From contig NZ_CP028901.1 in the NCBI RefSeq assembly GCF_003058465.1, forward strand, positions 1,550,001 to 1,614,000: a stretch of DNA of 64,000 nucleotides, read 5' to 3'. This document shows, one piece after another, positions 61,601-64,000 of the stretch. A program made the translations under genes and the position numbers. The notes under the pieces were generated by a model. That model was not told the origin of the DNA and made no database searches. It saw nothing but the letters and a program-made list of their open reading frames with translations. This DNA comes from Orrella marina (GTDB lineage Bacteria > Pseudomonadota > Gammaproteobacteria > Burkholderiales > Burkholderiaceae_B). Each line of letters opens with the position of its first letter. The first letter of the stretch is position 1.

Positions 61601-62537
61601 CGGCTGTCCAGGACGTCAACTCAGGGCTGGCCACCCCTGTTCCCGCATCAGTTCCCGCCGCCTCCAGCGTGACATTGGCAACCTTTCCCTGCTCCAGGGA
61701 AAGCCAGTTTCTTGCGGAGTAACGACCTTTCACCTCAGGCAGATCAACCCATGGAGCAAGTGACGCCGGAACAATATCCGACAGTTCAACGTATAGCTCT
61801 CCGTCAATCTCCTCATCACCCACCAGGTCAAACCGCCCCCCCAGCCGGTCGCTCGTCATCGCGAACTCGACCTTCTGTTCAGGTGCTGAAGAAAGCTCGA
61901 ACTCCCCCTCAAAGCGGTGTGAAAGCAGGCTGTTTCTAAGGCTTAATGAAAAGCCCTTGACTTCAAGCGGCGGGGCTTCGCGTTCCTGATCGATCCAGAC
62001 GATGATGGCGTCATTCAGATCGATACGACGCTGGGAAAGCAACCACCGGACCGGCTCGGCTCTGTGCCAGACTTGGTCCGTCTCATCAGACTGTGACGGA
62101 GCATCCTGATCAGACGCCGGTTCAAGATCGAACCCTGCTACACGGATGACACCTTCCTTGCTGCGCTGAATCGCTAGCGCCAACCCCTCGATACCGATAT
62201 AGCTGAAGCTAGGCTCAAATGCCAGGACAGAGCGCCATGAAAAATTTGCGTGTATTCTCGGCACAACTAGCGCTTCGTGTCCCTGGCTGTCATATACAGT
62301 CAAACCGTCAAGCTCGAAAGCCGGAGACAGACCTCCCCACTCAGCCTTGATCTTGTCGAGCACCACTTTGGTTCCGAGCGCCTCCGACAAAGATGACTCG
62401 ATCGTGGGGCGCCATGAATCGATCCGGGGCATGAACCAGTACTTTGTAGCAAGCAAGAGCCCAGCCACCACAAAGTAGGACACGATGATCAGTAGCAGAA
62501 CGACGCGTAAAAATCCTTTGAGCACTCGTAAAGTCAT
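58621..62537 (-). CDS. yhdP: YhdP-family AsmA-like protein, single-base frameshift in this sequence
   Basis: A very large envelope protein (about 1305 residues when corrected) of the YhdP/TIGR02099 AsmA-like family, which moves phospholipids toward the outer membrane. An N-terminal anchor (VVLLLIIVSYFVVAGLLLAT) is followed by the AsmA-like start (IESSLSEALGTKVVLDKIKA) and long repeats of beta-rich sequence. As given, the frame ends at 59595 after GQNAPAIGIGISRNSC; inserting one base in the CCCCGG run (about 59630-59635) gives NAPGNRHWNIEKLMLTGPAA and joins it to the 326-residue downstream part. That part has the conserved GKAQIDLSEGIFDHV and FNGGANLVSEQLNIRATVRP with a charged, S/P-rich tail. 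It diverges from glnE. Confidence 0.9.
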
Positions 62538-62644
62538 GGGGGACTATTCATCAGGTTTCAGATAGCATAAGGTTACCGTGTTTTAACAGTTACCAACATA
62601 TGATTGACCTTGTAGGTCAAGCTTTTTGTAGCACGTAGAAACTC

Positions 62645-64000
62645 ATGCAAACACCCCTGCTGCAACCCGCGCTCCAATGGTCTGGAGCGCTTTCGCGCCG
62701 AACGCTCAATGACACAGATTTTATGCAATGGCTGCAGATCCATTGCGAAGCGCCTATCACCGACCAGCGAATTCGCACATGGCTAGAAGAGCTTGGGGGA
62801 CAGCCCATGAGCGAGCAAGCGCTCGCCACGCCAGACTGTCGCCGGGTTCTCAGAAAGCTCCGGGAGCGAGTTTTCTATGGCGTGATGGTTCGTGATCTCG
62901 CCGGTCTGGCTTCGCTTGAAGAAGTGACCCGTGCCATGACCAGTCTGGCAGACCTTGCGATTGCGCAGGCCTATCGATCGGTCATGGCGCAACTGTGCGA
63001 GCGCCATGGGCACCCGGTTGATCCAGACACCGGCAGGCCACAGGAAATGATCATTGTTGGCATGGGCAAGCTCGGTGGACGAGAACTCAATGTCTCTTCA
63101 GATATCGACCTGATCATGCTGTACGGCGAGGAAGGAGAAACCTCTGGCAGCAGGCCAATCTCTCATCATGAGTTCTATGGCAAGCTCACGCGAATGATGA
63201 TGCCCATCCTGTCCGAGCCCGACGAGAACGGACAGGTGTTCAGGACAGACTTGCGTTTAAGGCCAGACGGAGATTCTGGTCCACTGGCCTGGAGTCTGGA
63301 CGCATTCGAGCATTACCTCTTCACGCAAGGCCGCGAGTGGGAACGATATGCATGGTTAAAGGGCAGAGTCATCGAGGCACAGGCATTTGCGGATAGCGAA
63401 TCCACCGTCACGTTGCAGCACGTCGAGAGCATGCGACTGCCCTTTGTCTATCGCAAGTATTTCGACTTCGACGCGCTGTCTGCGCTAAGGGATCTGCGTG
63501 AAAGAATCCGGCAAGACTGGAACCGCAAGGCGAGTGCCCGAACCGGGGTAGATGCCCAGCACAACATCAAACTCGGTGATGGTGGCATCCGGGAGATCGA
63601 GTTTGTTGTCCAGCTCACTCAACTGATACGTGGCGGCAAGATGCCGGCCCTGCAGAAGCGAGGACTATTGTCGGCCCTGAGTGCGCAGGTAAGATCAGGA
63701 GTTCTGCCTGCCCAGATCGCCCACTCACTGAAAAAAGCCTATGTGTTTCTAAGACAGGTCGAGCACGCATTGCAATACCGTGAAGACGGACAGACACATC
63801 TACTGCCGAGCGATGAAATGTCTCGTGCCAGCCTCGCCCAGGCGCTGCGCATGGAGCCCCGTGCGTTCGAAGCCCAGCTTGCCGAGCACCGCAGATTTGT
63901 TGAAGCGACATTCAGGGATGCGTTCCGGCTGGCTGGTTTGACGGGCAGCCACTTCGCCGGGCACCCGTTACCAGATACTGACCCGCTACAGGAGAATGGC
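62645..64000 (+). CDS. glnE: Glutamine synthetase adenylyltransferase GlnE, partial
   Basis: 452 codons, open to the window edge. The first ATG after an in-frame TAG (62636) gives [20 protein letters not shown]. The N-terminal deadenylylation domain has the nucleotidyltransferase motif [20 protein letters not shown] near residues 138-157, then [20 protein letters not shown] and [20 protein letters not shown], hallmarks of GlnE. The C-terminal adenylylation half is outside the window. GlnE attaches and removes AMP on glutamine synthetase under control of the PII protein. The ribosome binding site is weak. Confidence 0.95.
   Translation, partial: MQTPLLQPALQWSGALSRRTLNDTDFMQWLQIHCEAPITDQRIRTWLEELGGQPMSEQALATPDCRRVLRKLRERVFYGVMVRDLAGLASLEEVTRAMTSLADLAIAQAYRSVMAQLCERHGHPVDPDTGRPQEMIIVGMGKLGGRELNVSSDIDLIMLYGEEGETSGSRPISHHEFYGKLTRMMMPILSEPDENGQVFRTDLRLRPDGDSGPLAWSLDAFEHYLFTQGREWERYAWLKGRVIEAQAFADSESTVTLQHVESMRLPFVYRKYFDFDALSALRDLRERIRQDWNRKASARTGVDAQHNIKLGDGGIREIEFVVQLTQLIRGGKMPALQKRGLLSALSAQVRSGVLPAQIAHSLKKAYVFLRQVEHALQYREDGQTHLLPSDEMSRASLAQALRMEPRAFEAQLAEHRRFVEATFRDAFRLAGLTGSHFAGHPLPDTDPLQENG

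Noticed and set aside
63839..63960. Apparent stop in glnE when the last lines are read from line starts
   Set aside because: Tracking codons continuously from ATG 62645 keeps [16 protein letters not shown] in frame with no stop to the edge.

Overview
The window reads as a betaproteobacterial chromosome, most like the Alcaligenaceae/Burkholderiales. Three things point there: the gene order ndk-rlmN-rodZ-ispG-hisS-yfgM-bamB-der followed by hfq-hflX-hflK-hflC-hisZ-purA, the use of HisZ, and the HisRS, Der and RpoD sequence types. The assignment comes from gene order and protein motifs read by eye; no database search was possible.

Layout. 0-3.2 kb is a patch of mobile DNA: a cut-off IS1595-type transposase, a solitary IS200/IS605 TnpA, an HdeD-like membrane protein, and an IS50-like IS4-family element whose transposase has an early stop. 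3.3-9.9 kb (minus strand) has DUF2062 and SIMPL proteins and the macromolecular synthesis operon rpsU-dnaG-rpoD. 10-26.3 kb (minus strand) is the long housekeeping block from ndk down to purA and a phosphoribosyltransferase. valS (plus) converges on rpsP-rimM-trmD (minus). A complete IS4-family element with a perfect 9-bp target duplication has landed in the rpsP promoter region. A TusA-like protein and alaS follow.

36-45.5 kb (minus strand) is the most distinctive region: a chromosomal type IVb (R64/TCP-like) pilus operon ordered pilL-pilN-pilO-pilP-pilQ-pilR-pilS-pilV. It encodes a TcpQ-domain lipoprotein, secretin, PilO2, PilP, GspE-type ATPase, platform protein, major pilin and a PilV-like minor pilin. 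No prepilin peptidase (PilU), lytic transglycosylase (PilT) or PilM is in the cluster. Beyond it come a lone UgpB-like binding protein, dadA, a 2Fe-2S/FNR reductase, parC and parE (all minus), then trxA and rho (plus), a decayed IS605-type remnant, a YhdP-family AsmA-like protein (minus) and the first 452 codons of glnE (plus, running off the edge).

Three conserved genes, der, rho and yhdP, each lack a single base in a G/C-rich run, and restoring one base in each recovers a full-length family protein. Sequencing error is the simplest explanation, but the shared pattern deserves a check. No rRNA, tRNA or CRISPR array was recognised.
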